Position numbers and translations under genes: made by a program. From contig NC_089822.1 in the NCBI RefSeq assembly GCF_035046505.1, positions 124,926,807 to 124,990,806 on the forward strand: DNA of 64,000 bases. Direction: 5' to 3'. This DNA is from Tiliqua scincoides (lineage: Eukaryota > Chordata > Lepidosauria > Squamata > Scincidae). Below the pieces are notes generated by a model. It worked only from the letters and a program-made list of their open reading frames with translations. It did no database searches and was not told where the DNA came from. Below, piece by piece: positions 11,598-23,949 of the stretch. Within the stretch, counting starts at the first letter, position 1. Each line of letters opens with the position of its first letter.

Positions 11598-12329
11598 CAT
11601 TGTTTTTATCTTGTGTTGAAGAATTAACAGAAAGGGTAAGATGAGCCTCCCCAGGGAAGGAATTCTGGAGTCTGGACATATCCACAGAGAAATACCTCTC
11701 CTGCCCACAGAGAAGGTCCTCTCCTGCAGAGATTGGTGGAATGCCAAGAAGGACCTTGCCAGCAGACCACCCAATGGTCTGGTTCAGTGTCGGGCAAGTT
11801 GCATTTGTTCATATCATGTATTCCAGACACTCTTGTGCTCACATAAATCACACGCAATTTCAGTAAATATTTATTCAACATCAAATAAAATCCAGCATTA
11901 TATCTTTGCAATAATATGCGCCATGTTCAACAAAGATGGGCAGTTACAGACCATCATGCTTATCCCAAGGGTAATCAGACTGTACTTATTTTCATCTAAC
12001 AAATGCTGGAGTATATACAAGACCGTCTGTAAGGCTTGGCCTCGCATACCTTGGCCCTGTAAGCGGCAGCAGTAAGAAAATAGCCAAAACAGAACTAAGC
12101 AATTTCAGACAGGACATTCAGGAAGCACTCCCTTGAGTAGCGCTCATTCATAGCAAAGACTTTGGCTGCTCACTGAAGACTCAAATAGCATTGAATTAGC
12201 ACTGAGGGCTGCACCAACTGAGAAACACGGATGGGGGGGCACAAAGTATACTTCTGAAGGAGTTGAAAGGTTCACCCTCCTTTAAATAGCATGCAGATTT
12301 CTGTGCCTGATTCAAAGCACTGGAATGTA

Positions 12330-12850
12330 TCATTCCTATTTTGTACCATCTCCCTAGGTTGCTGGTGATGCTTCCAGACTCTGCTCAAGTTGTTCATTGT
12401 AAGCTTTTGAAGCCCTTTATGGTCTGGGACCAAGGTACTTACAGAACCATCTCTCATCGCATAATTCTACCCACCACTTGGTTCAACCCTGGTCTGAACT
12501 CCCAGTCCTTCTGAAATGTCCATTTGGAGGACACAGGTGACAGGGCCTCCTCAGTCATGGTTCCTAGGCTTTAGAACTCCCTTCCCCTGGAGACTTGTTC
12601 CCCCACCTCCTTAGTGCAATTTTCACTAGCTAGGAAAGACTTTCCTGTTAAGCAAGACTTAGGTTAAATTAATAACCCCATTTGTTTGCTCATTTTTCCC
12701 CCCTGCTTGAAAACTGGTCTTTCAACTTCAGTTGGTTTGTCAGTTTGGGATTGTTTTATGATGATTGTTATGATTTTGTTATTGTCTTAGTGCATTTTAA
12801 TTGATGCAAACCACCTTGGAAGCATCCTAGGAGGCAGACTGGTGAGATTT
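12330..12850 (+). mobile_element. LINE 3' region, L2/CR1-type
   Basis: AGCCCTTTATGGTCTGGGAC, CAGGGCCTCCTCAGTCATGG, AACTCCCTTCCCCTGGAGAC and GATGCAAACCACCTTGGAAG follow the order of the 3' end of reptilian L2-like LINEs. It is diverged, with no usable ORF. Confidence 0.65.
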
Positions 12851-13129
12851 AAAATTTCAGATAAAATATTGTTGCCCTTATGCGCTGATGCTTCAGCACT
12901 GCTTTTGTCTTCACTTGCTGTTTTTCTTCTTTACTTACATGATCTGCAACTACTCAGGGATCTTAAAGGGAATGCGATGATGTCATGCTGTCATCTAGCC
13001 AATTTGATTTGTCTACGTGCTGATGGCGAAGACGTGGTTGAAGTAGAAAGTTCAGAATGAGGGCAATCTGCCTGCCTCACTTGCCCTCACTCTGAATGGG
13101 TGTTGGAAGCAGAGGCAGCGATTGCTAAA

Positions 13130-13830
13130 ACAATCCAAACAGTTTAAGCAATAAAACAACCATAGAACAACCAATAAAAACCACAACATAGAAGTAGAAG
13201 GAGTAAGTCAATCAAAGGCCAGGTTCAACAAACAAGTCTTCACTCCCCTCCAAAATGTCAGCAAGGACAGAGCTGTTCATACTGGTACTTCCAGGCATTC
13301 CATGTACTTACCTGTACTTCATGTATTCCATACCTGTACTTCATGGCATTCCAAAGACCAGCTGCTACCACAGAAGAGGCTCTATCATGGGTAACCGCCA
13401 ACTCTGTCTCCATTGGAGGAAGAATCAATTACAGAGCCCTCTTCCCCCGAATTGTTTCTCACAATTGGTTCATTCTGCAGGGAGAGTCGGTCCCTGAGTA
13501 TCTTGATCCAGAACTCTAGAAAGGCTTTAGGGGTCACCACCCCTAAAGTTTGAATAATAAAGGACGTTGGTGCATATGATATCATCAGGTTGTGACAGAG
13601 TCATGACCCCTCACATTAGCCAACCGCTAGTGGCTACGTTCGGTAACTAACTGAAGTTTCCAAACAGTCTTCACAGACAATGCCACATAAAGGACATCAC
13701 AACAGTTCAATTTCAACATCAGCAGCACATGGAGAACCACAGTCAGATCTGATCAGTCCGAGAAGGGACTCAAAACAAGGTGAAGGCATTCTTGGCCATA
13801 GCGTCCTGTAGCCACAGGAGGGCTTCTATC
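13130..13830 (-). mobile_element. old LINE 3' region
   Basis: CAACCAATAAAAACCACAAC, CAAAGACCAGCTGCTACCAC, AGAAGAGGCTCTATCATGGG and GAGTATCTTGATCCAGAACT resemble the complement of an L2-like 3' region. A short local repeat (CATGTACTTACCTGTACTTC) is near 13305. Confidence 0.5.
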
Positions 13831-14404
13831 CCTTTAGGCCAGGGTGCTGTCAGGGGTTGGCCACGTTGCATACTGTTCCATCAAAAAAAAAAACCACGGT
13901 GTAGCCTTGGATACTGGCAGTGCCCCACTCAGTAGAAAGTCTGGGTGGTGGCAGCAACCCAGAAGCACTTTGCAGCCGCCACACTGGCTGCTGCCATCTT
14001 TTTAAAAGATGCAACACATTTCAGCCATTGCTGCATGACTATGGCAAAGTTATGGGGTAGGTGCACCGCGCTGTTGTTAAAAAGAAATGGTGGTAGCCAG
14101 CACAACCACCACAACGTACCCAACTACCCTGTGCTGCCCTGCCATGGGGAGATGGGGTCCCAGCACAGGGCTTTGCCCAAGTACCCCCTCGGTGCCAACC
14201 CTGGCAAAGACAACACCAGGTCCCCACTCTGAATTAAATATATTCACTTTAGACATAGCAGACTCATAATTGGGTTTATGCTGCTCCTTGCTGACTTGTA
14301 ATGGCCACCTTGTGTATATCCATTGGCCCCTTCTCTATGTTTGCTGGCTACAGGCCTGAGCTACTGCTGCTGAATATCATTGCGCTGAGGAATGTTGGAG
14401 CCTA

Positions 14405-14625
14405 TCACATTTATTTCTCACCTTTCCTGTCCATCAAGAAGCACAAGGAAGCCTGCCTGTGTGCATTTGGCTTGACTCCTGTTTTATCCTCACAACAGTC
14501 CTGCGAGGTGGATCATGCTGTGAGGGAATTAGTCACTGAGTGAGCTTTATGGCTACATGAATTAGACCTCAAGCCTCCCCAGTTCAGAGTTCAGCACTCT
14601 ACACCTTGCCCCACCCTGGCTGTCA
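14405..14625 (-). mobile_element. Sauria SINE copy, diverged
   Basis: On the complement the order is B-box region, GTGACTAATTCCCTCACAGC, CTCGCAGGACTGTTGTGAGG and a tail ending GAAAGGTGAGAAATAAATG. It is an old, mutated copy. Confidence 0.6.
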
Positions 14626-14739
14626 GGACTGGGAAGTTGGAGGAGGGATGGCACAGCCACTCAGTATCCCTGGCCTACGCAAACCCCTTGCCTGCTCTTT
14701 CTCTAGCACGGCGGTGTCGCTTTCTGGCAACAGGCTCCC

Positions 14740-14920
14740 TTCCCGAGGCTGACGGCCTGGCAAGGGGTGGGTGGGTGATGCATCACTGTCAGCTTGTTTT
14801 ATTACCAGGCCAAACAGGGGTGCGGCGCGATGCCGTGATAGCAGCGCCATGTTCCTAGATCAAGAGCTAGTTGTTTAATAACCCTTTGACCGTTTCATTA
14901 CAGTAATCAAGAAGAATCAG
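14740..14920. promoter_or_regulatory. candidate conserved non-coding element
   Basis: A unique block without repeat features or reading frame. It contains GCGGCGCGATGCCGTG next to TTAATAACCCTTTGACCG and ATTACAGTAATCAAG. Such a mix of CpG-bearing and TAAT-core sequence between worn repeats suggests constraint. Inference only. Confidence 0.25.
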
Positions 14921-15369
14921 TAGAGGTGGCAGGATGACTTAGGAGCCTGGGCCTGGCTCATTAACTCTGAACCGAAGCAGATAGCTGCTGGACAGATTGC
15001 AATTGCTTTTCCCAGGGACTGCGGTGTGTGTGCAGTGAGGGCACTTTATTAGTGGCGTGTTCATGAAGCCAGGATCACCAGGCTCCCACCGCCCACCTGG
15101 GCATCGAGCTGTGGATCTCTGTGGAAGGGGAGATGAAGCACATAGCTTAGCTGGCACCCCTTTCCTCTGGAAAAAGCTGCAAATGGAAAGATCCCAGGGT
15201 TCTGGCAAAGAGGGGGTCCTGGCTAGAAAAAAAGCACAGGGCAGCATAAGGGGTCTTGGACAACTGAAGCATCCTCCCCTTCCCCAGTGTAGATGGAATG
15301 TACATTCAGGAGGGGAGAGAGCGGATAGCAAGTGACTCTAGACTGCACTTTGTCTCATTTTCACATAAG

Positions 15370-15570
15370 CTTTCTTATTTATTACCTTTTTATCTCATCC
15401 TTCCCACAGGGTGTCAGGGCAGCATATGGGGTTATCCCACCACCATTTTATCCTCACAACAATACTGGTAAAGTCAGACAGAAAGAAGGTAGGTTAGCCT
15501 GAGAGGGACAATTGGTCCAAGCATTGTGGCTTAATAGGGAGTTGAATTCTGGTCCGCCTGCCCCCCACCC
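15370..15570 (-). mobile_element. Sauria SINE copy, diverged
   Basis: ATTTATTACCTTTTTATCTC, CACAGGGTGTCAGGGCAGC, CATTTTATCCTCACAACAAT and GGTAGGTTAGCCTGAGAGGG follow the complement of the Sauria SINE from tail to middle. Confidence 0.7.
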
Positions 15571-16969
15571 CATCCAAGCACAGCTATAAGTTGCATCAAG
15601 CTGGGTTTGCAATGGGAATGTAAAAAAGAGGCACTGGTCAGAATGCTCATTTGTATTACTAATGCCTCTCATCTGGTTTCTGTAATATTTGCACAATGAT
15701 AATGCAAAATAGCACAGGGGTGGCTTGAAGCCAATTTAAGCTTCGCATGTGAAACATATCGTAACTATTAGATTCTGGACTCATTACCCCAGAAAATACC
15801 GTCACCCCTTACTTTTGCACAAGCAATTCTTAAAGTGCTGATTGGAATGTCTACTCCATAATGTATTGAAACAGTGTTTGTAAGTGGCTGGGGGGGGGGG
15901 GAGATCCACTTTCCTGGCTAGAAAAAAACAAAAATGTGAGCAAAACTTGTTTGTAAGGAATTATCCAGGTTAAGTATCATAGAGTTTGTTTCTCAAGTAT
16001 TGGCAGAGCTCCTGCTCCTATGCGACCAGCCCTTCCTCTTCCTATTTCAAACACAGAAATTCATTTTCTCCTCTGTCAACAGGGGATGAAAATAATCCAG
16101 ATGCTGCTAGAGGCTGTTTGTTTTAGTTAAGAAAACAAGAGTGTGTGGTGGCTGTGTACATGTCTGCATGCAGGAGTGTGTGTGTTGAGGAACAGGTGTG
16201 GAACAGACTAAAGATTACGGGCTGTCCCTTGCTTTAAAGACGTCTCCTTTATTCTGGAAGAGTGCTTATATGACCCAGTGGAACACATGCTGCAACTCTA
16301 GCCTGCCCACGATCTTTGGAATTATTATTTGGGAACTTGAAGCAAGCTCTCTGCACCTGAACTGGGCTGTTTTGCTCCTGTTATAACAGCAGAGGAGGAA
16401 TGGGAAGGGAAAGTGATATATTGCGGGGGGGGGGGGGATCATCTTTCAACTCTTTCTTGTTAAACTTGAGGGTTCATTTCTTCCTTCAAGGGCAAATCCT
16501 GGTGCTAGACTCAGGCACCCTCACCCTTCCAGTTCTGTTGCTCAGCTACTGATGGTTTGATGCATTCATATTCTCTGATCATTTCAGCAGCCGGTGGGGA
16601 CAAGCCCCTCCTCCCCGGAAAAGACTTATTGAGGAAAGGGAGGGGAGATGGTCAGAGATCCAAATGAAGCCCTTTTCCTTCTATTCTGAAGATAGAATAT
16701 ATAGCATCGGTTGCCTAACTTGCATGTGCACGCAGGTGAGTGATGCTGGATGCAGGTCTGGCAACACTGATCCAGGCCAGATGCTCTCCTGGCTTCAGCC
16801 TGAGCAAACTAGAATACTCCAGACCCTCAGATGTATCTTTGGTCTGATTGGCTGAAGCAACCCTCTTACTGGATTGCAAGAAGTTCTTTGGAAATTTCCA
16901 TGAGTGGCCCTCTGCCACCCTATGCAGACCTTCCAAACTGTACCACAGTTCTAGGAGCTTCCCAGCTTT

Positions 16970-17095
16970 GAGATCAGCAGAGCCCTCTGGGCCTCTGGCT
17001 TCCCCTCCCCAGCTCCACTGACAATTTAATCAAGGTTACTATGCTAATAGAGACACAGGTCTCCTGTGCAATTAAGGAGCACTCAGTTCCAAGCT
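16970..17095. promoter_or_regulatory. candidate conserved non-coding element
   Basis: ACAATTTAATCAAGGTTACT and GTGCAATTAAGGAGCACTC are dense TAAT-core sites in unique sequence, with no repeat signature. Confidence 0.25.
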
Positions 17096-17658
17096 GCTGG
17101 AAGGGTGACATAAAAGGGCACAGCTTCTCCACCAGGAATGGGTAAGAGCTGAGGTATTCAATCTGTGTGTCCCTAGGAAGCTATGGCTAGCCCCCAGGGG
17201 CATCATGAGGCATCTTGGGGAGAGAGGTGGTCTTAGCCGGTCAGCTGCATGTGCTGCCTCCCTACGTGCTGCTTTTCTTCTTTTTGCTATGAAAGAGATG
17301 GGTGGGGCAGTGTGAGGTGGGGAGGGTGTGAAACATGGTGGGGGGAGATGGTGGAGCCTCCCTGACAAACAGAGATAAATCTGGCTGGGCAGCAGCTGAG
17401 GTGCTGCATCTCATCAGCACAGGGTGTGCTCCTGGCAGGCTTCGAAGTGGGAGGGAGAGCTCCACCAGTAAGTACAGGCACTTCCCTCCACTTCGGAAGG
17501 AGGGAGCCCAGTCTGCTCTGGGGGGGGGGTCCAAATTCCACAGCCTGCATTCCTCCATCTTGCCTGGGGGGAATAGGGGCGGCATCTGCATGTTGGGGTA
17601 TATGTGTGTGAGCCTGCCCCCATCTACTTTGGGAGTGAGTTGTAATCTTGCTCTGTGT

Positions 17659-17745
17659 GGCTGCAATCCTATCCACACTTTCCTGGGAGTAAGCCCCATT
17701 GACTCAAATGGGACTTACTTCTGAGTAGACTGACCTAAGCTTGGG
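17659..17745. mobile_element. short palindromic MITE fragment
   Basis: GGCTGCAATCCTATCC, TCCTGGGAGTAAGCCCCATT and ACTTACTTCTGAGTAGAC match the small palindromic family also at 9566. The right terminal repeat is worn. Confidence 0.65.
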
Positions 17746-18022
17746 GTCTGTGTCAGCTTAACCAAGGATCTTCACCTTTCTCTTTTTCCTCCCCCTTTAA
17801 AAAAAAAAGCTTTGTCTAGCAGTACCCTTCTTGGGTTTTTTTGTTGTTTTTTTGGTGGTTTATTTTCAGAATGGGACTTTTCACCGTTTCTCCACCAATC
17901 CAACAAGCCCGCTGAGCAGTAGACGGCTCAGTGGCTTTTACCTACTGGGGGCAGTGTTTGTCTTGCTCCACTATCTCAAAAGATTTGGTCTAATAAGCCT
18001 AATAATACAAAGGGGAGAGACT

Positions 18023-18512
18023 CAGTGGCATAGCTAATGAACGTGTAGCCCAGTTTGGAACTCAAAAGGATGCACCGGAAGTGATGTCACAATTGGAAGT
18101 GACATCACACTGGCTTCTTAAAAAGTGCAAATTGGGGGGATACCTGCCTCCTCCATTTTAATACCTTATTGATTCCATGCTGTATCATAATAGCATCTCA
18201 TTAGCTCTCAGAACAATCAGTCTCATAGGTCAGTTTGGAGTTAAAGAAATCACTTTTTGTTCCTTAAGGCAATTGTGTTTTCATTTTCTGGTTAATTGAC
18301 CATAACATTTGATAGAATACAGATATTCTGATGTGGTTTGTTTCATTGCACTCTGCATTAAATTACCTTTCCAATGACATATGATGGTCTTATTTGTACA
18401 AACCAAGATTTTCACAATTTTGGCCACTAGTGTCAAGCTCAGCTTTTTGCCCCCCTAAAGCTTGTTGCCTCGTGTGACTGCTACCCCCTGCACCCCCTTA
18501 GCTATACCACTG
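18023..18512. mobile_element. hAT-type element, CAGTGGCATAGCTA ends
   Basis: Ends CAGTGGCATAGCTAA and TTAGCTATACCACTG with a perfect 8-bp duplication GAGAGACT at 18015-18022 and 18513-18520. Its interior is the reverse complement of much of the element at 25306-25939. Confidence 0.92.
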
Positions 18513-19372
18513 GAGAGACTATTTCTCCAGGCCACATGAGTGAAGCAGTTCATGACTCATTTCTTGTCCTTAGCCACCCTTCCAGGCTACCATGAAGTTT
18601 GTTTTCCAACCATGGTTTTGTGCCTCCACGAGAACACTTACTTCAAGGGTCACTTCTTCTGCATAGTGGGCTGTCAATAGTAAGAACACATGCATGTTCA
18701 ATATATTTGTGCGAACCTTCTGATTAGGCCATAGAGCTAAGGAAAGAAAAGAAAAAGAGAGAGAGATGGGCACGGTGCAGAGAGGTGCATGCCCAGACAG
18801 AATGGCACTCAAAAGGAAGCCTCTGTCCTTAGTCTACTTACAAGGTAAGCCTTACCAAGATAGAAGTACTAACTTGAATTCTTTTTTTAGGACCACTGCA
18901 GGCTGGATGGATCCTTTTTGGGACTACGGGTCATGTGATTTTAGGTGGCAGTCGAATCCTGCCTGTAGGGACAGGGTTGCCTATCCCTGACTTAGTTCTT
19001 CCTTAGTCAGGGGTTGCCGACCCCAACACAGCTTCTTTTGCCCTCCCTCATAACTCCCATTTCCTGAACACTTGCCCCTCCCCAGCAACTTCCTTCATTG
19101 CCTAGATGCTAATGTCTCTCCATTCACAGTCCTTTCTTCTTCTCTCTTACTGGAACTCCTCTGTCTCTTCCTCCTCCCCTATCTAGCAACCAATGCTGCT
19201 TAGAGTTTAACTTTATGTGAGTGCATGCTAGCAAGATAGTTTACTGCATTTCATTACTGAGTTCCCCTCCCTTTCATTGTAAATTTATCCCCACAATAAA
19301 CAGATCGTATTGCATATTTCTCTCTGCCTCTGGCCATTGTTAAAATACCAGGTTCTACTGAGGTGTGCCACA

Positions 19373-19511
19373 TGGTTGGCAACCTTCAGTCTCGAAAGAC
19401 TATGGTATAAGCCTACAGCACCCGGTATTCCCAGGCGGTCTCCCATCCAAGTACTAACCAGGCCTGATCCTGCTTAGCTTCCAAGATCAGACGAGATCGG
19501 GCATGTGCAGC
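19373..19511 (-). mobile_element. 5S rRNA-derived SINE, 5'-shortened copy
   Basis: The complement carries the same 5S-like head and the same CGAGACTGAAGGTTGCC tail as the other two copies. The element stops at the start of the 5S-like segment (GCCCGATCTC), so the leading CAACTGTTACC part is missing or diverged. No target duplication could be seen. Confidence 0.85.
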
Positions 19512-20156
19512 ATAAGGATCCCTGCATACGTGTTTGATTTCCCTTGTGTGCACCTGTTACATGTGTCCCAGTGCAGCTCCAGAAACACAATACAAAGCCG
19601 CCCCACACACAGCTGTTGTGAAACCATCCTGAATTTACTTACAAAATCTCTCACAAATTTGAACTCTGGACAAATTTTTGAAATCTAAAACTGAACTTGT
19701 ATTATTTAAAAGATGCCTGTCAGTTCCATTCATAGGACCATCAAGGTGGCTTATGAACTAAAATCAATCATCTAACACAATTACAATAAAATGTAAAATA
19801 ATTTAAACGAGAGCCAATCAATAACAATAGAAAAATGCAACCGCACACCAGCCAGAGGATAAATAAAAGCAGAACACTCCAGGGAAAGCCAAAGCAAACA
19901 GGAACATTTCACTGCCCAGCTAACGGCAGGGAGTACTGGGGACACTTGTGTCTCCAGTTTACAAATTACAAAGCTGAGGGGTGTCACTCCAGTGGAACAT
20001 AAAACTCCAGTGGAGGGAATGGAACATGGAGCATAGCTCTGATGATAATACAGAGTGCAAGCAACTTCACACAGAAAGAGATGATCCTTCATGTATCATA
20101 GATCCAAGCCATGTAGGTTCTCTAAGGGTAATAACCAGAACTACTGCTGCTGCTGC

Positions 20157-20492
20157 TAATAATAATAATAATAATTAATAACTTTATTTTTACCCCGCCT
20201 TTCTCCCCGAAGGGACTCAAGGCGGCTTACAACAGATTAAAAAACATAATTTAAAACAAATAAAACCATATTAACACATACCATAAAAACAGCAGTCAGA
20301 ATAAAAAAATAGGTAAAAAGAGCATAGAGCAGCAGCAAGTCATAAAAGAATCAGGCCTGTAAAAAATATTAAAAGATGTTAAAAAGGCCGAGAACTCCGA
20401 AGGCTTGTTTAAACAGAAGGGTCTTCAGGCCTCGCCGAAAGGTCTCAAGAGAGGGAGCCATTCTTAAGTCAAGGGGAAGGGAGTTCTAGTTG
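20157..20492 (-). mobile_element. L2-type LINE 3' end
   Basis: The plus strand starts with an (AAT)n tail, then ACTTTATTTTTACCCCGCCT, GGGACTCAAGGCGGCTTACA, and GGTCTTCAGGCCTCGCCGAA. The copy at 52240-52605 matches it over about 340 bp with few changes, so the subfamily seems fairly young. Confidence 0.8.
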
Positions 20493-20499
20493 GGTAAGA

Positions 20500-20745
20500 G
20501 GCACTTTTTCAAGTGGGTGCTCCTCTTTTATTTAGCAGGGGGAGAGTAACTGGCCCTCCTCACCCCAGCAGTGTCTTTTCTAGTGGCTGTTTGCATCTTT
20601 TAGATTGTGAGCCCTTTTGGAACAGGGAGCCATTAGTCATTTGATTTTTCTCTGTAAACTGCTTTGTGAACTTTTGTTGAAAAGCGGTATATAAATACTG
20701 TTAGCGGTATATAAATACTGTTAATAATAATAATAATTGAATTGA
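20500..20745 (+). mobile_element. second LINE/SINE 3' end, plus strand
   Basis: TTTAGATTGTGAGCCCTTTT, TTTTTCTCTGTAAACTGCTT and GAAAAGCGGTATATAAATAC are a common reptilian retroelement tail ending in (AAT)n. The AGCGGTATATAAATACTGTT unit is duplicated in tandem at about 20684-20721. Confidence 0.7.
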
Positions 20746-20897
20746 GGCAGCAGCAGAGTGAAAACCAATGAAAATCACAAAGAACAGGTGTAAGGTGTTC
20801 GGACTGGTGGGCACCCAAAAGCACTCTAGCTGTTTGATTCAGCACTAGCTGAAGCTTCTGAACAAAGGCAGCCTCAAGCAAAGGGCATTTAGTAGTC

Positions 20898-22006
20898 CAG
20901 TGGTTCCCAAACATTTTAGCACCAGGACCCTGTCGTAAACAAAGGGGGGGTTTGGGGTGCTTAGGGTTCTTGGTTTTCAAACCCTAAAGCCCTCAAGGCC
21001 CCTTGCCCAGTAGTACTGCCACCACCCTGTACGTGCCAGTGCCTCAGTCCAGGCACACTGAGACCCTCTAGGCTTAATTCTATCCCTTGCAGGCACTGAG
21101 ATCTTTCTCCAATTAAAGCCTCAGTACTCAAGTTACTAGACCTCAATGAGCACTTGGTAGCTTGCTGAACGGCTAGGCAGGATTCTGAAACTCTGTCCCC
21201 AACAGACAATGAAACAACTTGGTAAAAGAGATTTTAGTTTATTAAGTACATAAGGTTACACACTCTACAATAAGGCAGCAAATGCTAGAGGCATAAACAT
21301 CTAGGAAACTGAGGTGACTTCATACTTAGACTGTCCAATCAGAACCCTTGAGGAAAAGAACCTTCTCGAAGTTGGCCTGGTTGCTAACTCCTCCTAGTTC
21401 TTACCCCTGCCAACTGAAGTTCCACAGCTGCACTCAATCACCCTTGATCAGGCGCCTCTCTGTCTGCTAAGGTGCTAAACATTCCAATTGGTTGTAATTC
21501 TTGTTATCTGTCCTTCCTGGCCAGCAAAGGAGAGACAACAAATCCTTTTATTTATTCACATTCCTGCAGCTGGGAACTGCTAGCAACTTCTCAGTTACAC
21601 TGTCTTAGTTTGGTTCAGGCTTCACATACCAACCTAGGCCTAACATGTACTTATTCATGACAGACCCACTTTTTAAAAGGACACTCTATCAGGATCCACG
21701 TAGCTCTTCAAGACTAGAAAAACTTTACCAGCCATTCAAAGCCTTTGTTTTTATCCTTTTTACTATAGTGTGGGAGGGGCTGCCTTCTGGAGTGTTTGTC
21801 AAGATCCATGTTCATCAGATCGGGACCACGACGGTGGCTTTGCATTTCCCTTTGCCGGGCCTTCGACATGGTCAGAGGCATGGTCGCCTACTTGTGAATG
21901 CCCACGAGCTGCTCCACTTCAGTTTCCATAGGGCTCAATACATTTTCCTTGTCAGTTTCACAACCCACCAAAAATCGGATCCCAATGCACAGTTTGGGAA
22001 CCACTC
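20898..22006. mobile_element. hAT-type element split by a solo LTR
   Basis: Ends CAGTGGTTCCCAAACATTTT and CAGTTTGGGAACCACTC. Flanks TAGTAGTC (20890-20897) and CAGTAGTT (22007-22014) agree at six of eight bases. Without the inserted LTR the element is about 370 bp. Confidence 0.75.
20931..21662. mobile_element. solo LTR nested in a hAT element (fossil)
   Basis: A 732-bp segment begins TGTCGTAAAC and ends TCATGACA, the TG...CA form of an LTR. It is flanked by a perfect 5-bp duplication GACCC at 20926-20930 and 21663-21667. On the complement a polyadenylation-type AATAAA lies near 21240, so the LTR probably reads on the minus strand. No internal region, gag, pol or env is present. The family (Gypsy-like or endogenous retrovirus) cannot be set from the LTR alone. 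It is younger than the hAT copy it interrupts. Confidence 0.7.
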
Positions 22007-22094
22007 CAGTAGTTAAAATACGATGCGAGAGGCTGTGGTTGATTCCAAGCATAATCTGGATTTCACTTTTTTTTTAAAGACAGTTTTAGTAGTC

Positions 22095-22330
22095 AGGTGA
22101 ATGAATAAAATGATGGCTGGCAATTCTGATTTACTTTGGACAGTGAGCAAACAGCATACCCTTCATGGGAATTCCGCACCCTGCGCTCCCCTCCACAAAC
22201 ACAAGTCTCCCAAGAGCAGCTTGTTTTCTCAGAGAAATTTGATTAAGTACAAGAAAATGAAATGGCCGCCCTTTCCATCCTAGGGTCAAACTAGATTTCA
22301 CGAGAAATGTATCATTGCATTTCTGTCTTT
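22095..22330. promoter_or_regulatory. candidate conserved non-coding element
   Basis: Unique sequence from AGTGAGCAAACAGCATACCC to TTTGATTAAGTACAAG and GCCGCCCTTTCCATCCTAG, lacking repeat features. Inference only. Confidence 0.2.
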
Positions 22331-22383
22331 TAATTAGAACTAAAACGCAGCTGCAAGTCTCCCCACCCCAAATCAGGACTGTG

Positions 22384-22690
22384 CAGAGTGACCAGATGTC
22401 CTCTTTTCCCAGGACATGTACTCTTTTTTAACCTTGTGTCCTGAAAAAGAACTTAAATGTCCTCCTTTTCCTTGTGAGAAGGCCCCTGCAGGCAGCTCAT
22501 AACCTTCTTGTAATTAATAAATTATATGCAATAAATTATATGTAATATAGTTTTAAATTTATAAGAAGAAATATAGCGTTTAAATTAAACACATGAAATA
22601 AATATACAGGTGTTTTTTAGCTTTTATTTTATCATGTCCTACATTTTGGGGTGGCTTGTCCTCTTGTGGTTATAACATCTTGTCACCCTG
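22384..22690. mobile_element. candidate DNA element with GTGACCAGATGTCC ends
   Basis: CAGAGTGACCAGATGTCCTC at the left and the complement of GTTATAACATCTTGTCACCCTG at the right form an imperfect terminal inverted repeat. The centre is AT-rich. No target duplication could be confirmed. Confidence 0.5.
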
Positions 22691-23284
22691 GGCTCCAAGG
22701 GGGTTTTCCCTGCACTGTTTTCCTGACAAAACTCTAACCCTTCAGAGTTGCTATTGTATAACTTTCCTACAATTTAGCAATTAGAGCAACATTTTAGAGC
22801 TGTTGTTTTTTTATAAAAAAAAACTCTTAAAAATTGCATGTTGAAAGCAAAGCAATGAGAATCTTCTGTCATGAATTTCAAGAGTTTCTGCCAAATTTCA
22901 AATCTGAGAGATTTTTGACATTCAGTAGAAATCAACTGGTATAAATCTCCTGGTCGCTTCCACTGTAGAACCACCATATTAAAAATGTTGTGCAAATTGT
23001 CCCTTATTCTGTCCACGTTGCTTGAAGTAATTTTTCTCTAAGCTGTCCACAAGGAGTAATTTTCCCTCAGACTCTTTCTCCAGTCTCTGTCCCTCCCAGC
23101 TATAGGAAACGCGTTTTCCTAGAGGAAAAAAATGTTTTCCCATACCAAACAGAAGCCACTTGTCTCAAGCTGGGAACACAGTTTGACAATAGCATCTCCA
23201 AATTTGAACATAATTTATGGAGCTGTATTCTACTGTGCAGGACCCATATCAATCTAACTCAATTGTCTTCTATACAGATTGGCC

Positions 23285-23365
23285 ATATCTCTCCCAGCCC
23301 TACCTGGAGGTGTTCAGAAGGAAACCTAGGACCTTCTTGCAGGCAAATCATGTGCCTGCAGTCCC
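23285..23365 (-). mobile_element. tRNA-derived SINE head fragment
   Basis: CCCAGCCCTACCTGGAGGTG, AACCTAGGACCTTCTTGCAG and AATCATGTGCCTGCAGTCCC are the complement of the A/B-box region of the SINE. Confidence 0.55.
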
Positions 23366-23789
23366 TCCCCAATATAGTAATGTGCTCCCAACCAACCAAG
23401 TGCAAACAAAGTGCGATCTTTTTCAATGGTTTCATAGTGTACAGACACACTTTGCGCTACTAGCCCCGAATAAGGCAAACTAAACAGCATCAAAAATATG
23501 AAGCAGTCAAGACAACACAGTACATGGGCTTTTCAAAGATACAGCACTATATAATTAATAGTTATGCAATCAAAGAGAAACGTGTGTCACTTAAACAAAA
23601 AAAGCTTGGCGTATTTGTTCTGGCATATATTTCCATAGACTGGAACCCACATTATCATACATATGAAGTGCTATCAGTTAGCAGATTCTATGAACGGAAA
23701 ACCATACAGTGTGGTTCACATCTAAAACACATTGGTGGGAGCATAGACTTAAAGACTGGGAGGGCCAAAGGGTAGTATTAGAGTTTGAG

Positions 23790-23940
23790 GAGGAGAAACA
23801 CAATTGGAAGCAGGAACATCTGAGTGTTCAGACCACACTTGCAAGCTTCCCAGAGGTACCTGTCTGGCCACTGTTGGAAACAGATGGACTTTGGTCTGAC
23901 CCAGCAAGACTCTGTTTTGCTGTGTTCTTCCTAACTCAGA
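23790..23940 (+). mobile_element. CR1-type 3' end fragment
   Basis: GATGGACTTTGGTCTGACCC, AGCAAGACTCTGTTTTGCTG and TGTTCTTCCTAACTC resemble the last part of a CR1 copy. Confidence 0.5.
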
Positions 23941-23949
23941 TGGCTAAGA

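Noticed and set aside
16425-16437. G-run as a functional quadruplex
   Set aside because: It is one of many simple G or C runs in the window and has no associated promoter or gene.
19009-19390. hAT element starting CAGGGGTTGCCGACCCC
   Set aside because: A plausible left end, but the right end merges with the 5S-SINE tail GGTTGGCAACC and no target duplication could be shown.
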